Shown: in pieces, positions 6,183 to 6,251 of the stretch
How positions within the stretch are numbered: position 1 is the first letter of the stretch
Layout of the letters: each line of letters begins with the position of its first letter
Source: Candidatus Zixiibacteriota bacterium
Lineage (GTDB): Bacteria > Zixibacteria > MSB-5A5 > GN15 > JAAZOE01
Reading direction: 5' to 3'
Assembly (NCBI GenBank): GCA_030588275.1
Contig: JAUUYJ010000155.1
Span: forward strand, 1-6,251
Length of the DNA: 6,251 nt
Position numbers and translations under genes: made by a program
Notes under the pieces: model-generated
Told to the model about the DNA's origin: nothing
Database searches by the model: none
Seen by the model: the letters and a program-made list of their open reading frames with translations, nothing else

Positions 6183-6251
6183 ATGAAGCGGATGATTGAT
6201 AATCGCAGGTTTGTCCTGATTCTAACGGTCTTGACCGTTTTCTGGGTGGCC
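6183..6251 (+). CDS. N-terminus of an unidentified exported or membrane protein (partial, runs off the window)
   Basis: Only 23 codons are present, open to the window edge. A GGAGG at 6168-6172 lies 10 nt before the ATG, a slightly long but usable spacing. The peptide has a basic start (K2, R3, R8, R9) followed by a hydrophobic run from F10 onward, as in a signal peptide or signal anchor. No family can be assigned from this length. It is divergent from the MEMO-AMMECR1 gene and need not be functionally related to it. Confidence 0.65.
   Translation, partial: MKRMIDNRRFVLILTVLTVFWVA

Noticed and set aside
6224..6239. Inverted repeat AACGGTC-TT-GACCGTT.
   Set aside because: It lies within the signal-peptide codons of the partial gene and has a 2-nt spacer too tight for a full hairpin. 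There is no U-run or position suggesting a terminator or operator.

Overview
The window reads as ordinary chromosome of an anaerobic bacterium with mid-range GC. Evidence for anaerobiosis is an oxygen-sensitive glycyl radical enzyme with its radical-SAM activase. Evidence for a selenium-using organism is a gene whose reading frame runs through a UGA at a redox-cysteine position. The exact lineage cannot be named from the sequence. No phage, transposon, CRISPR, tRNA or rRNA was seen.

Layout from right to left. At the right edge (6183 onward, + strand) the first 23 codons of an unknown exported or membrane protein enter the window, divergent from everything else. A 164-bp divergent promoter region (6019-6182) separates it from a minus-strand gene at 6018-4567 encoding a MEMO-AMMECR1 fusion, which combines two partners of the poorly understood AmmeMemoRadiSam set. 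After a 115-bp gap with a good sigma70-type promoter come two tightly coupled minus-strand genes. These are a glycyl radical enzyme activase (4451-3648) and a 787-residue glycyl radical enzyme (3646-1283). The enzyme matches trans-4-hydroxy-L-proline dehydratase (HypD) in length and, at one constant offset, in the active-site residues I recall for the Clostridioides difficile enzyme. The pair would convert hydroxyproline to pyrroline-5-carboxylate, which proline biosynthesis enzymes encoded elsewhere can reduce to proline.

The most notable item is at the left end (1198-8, minus strand). An apparent 290-residue ORF is really the C-terminal part of a 396-residue exported protein with a thioredoxin-like N-terminal domain and C-terminal TPR-like repeats. 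Its frame is interrupted only by one UGA, placed exactly where the first cysteine of the redox motif should be (U-E-F-C). A SECIS-like hairpin follows at suitable spacing. I interpret it as a selenoprotein that conventional gene calling would truncate or label a pseudogene.

The four minus-strand genes lie head to tail. Only activase and dehydratase look obligatorily co-transcribed. No evidence in the window directly ties the selenoprotein or the MEMO-AMMECR1 protein to hydroxyproline metabolism.
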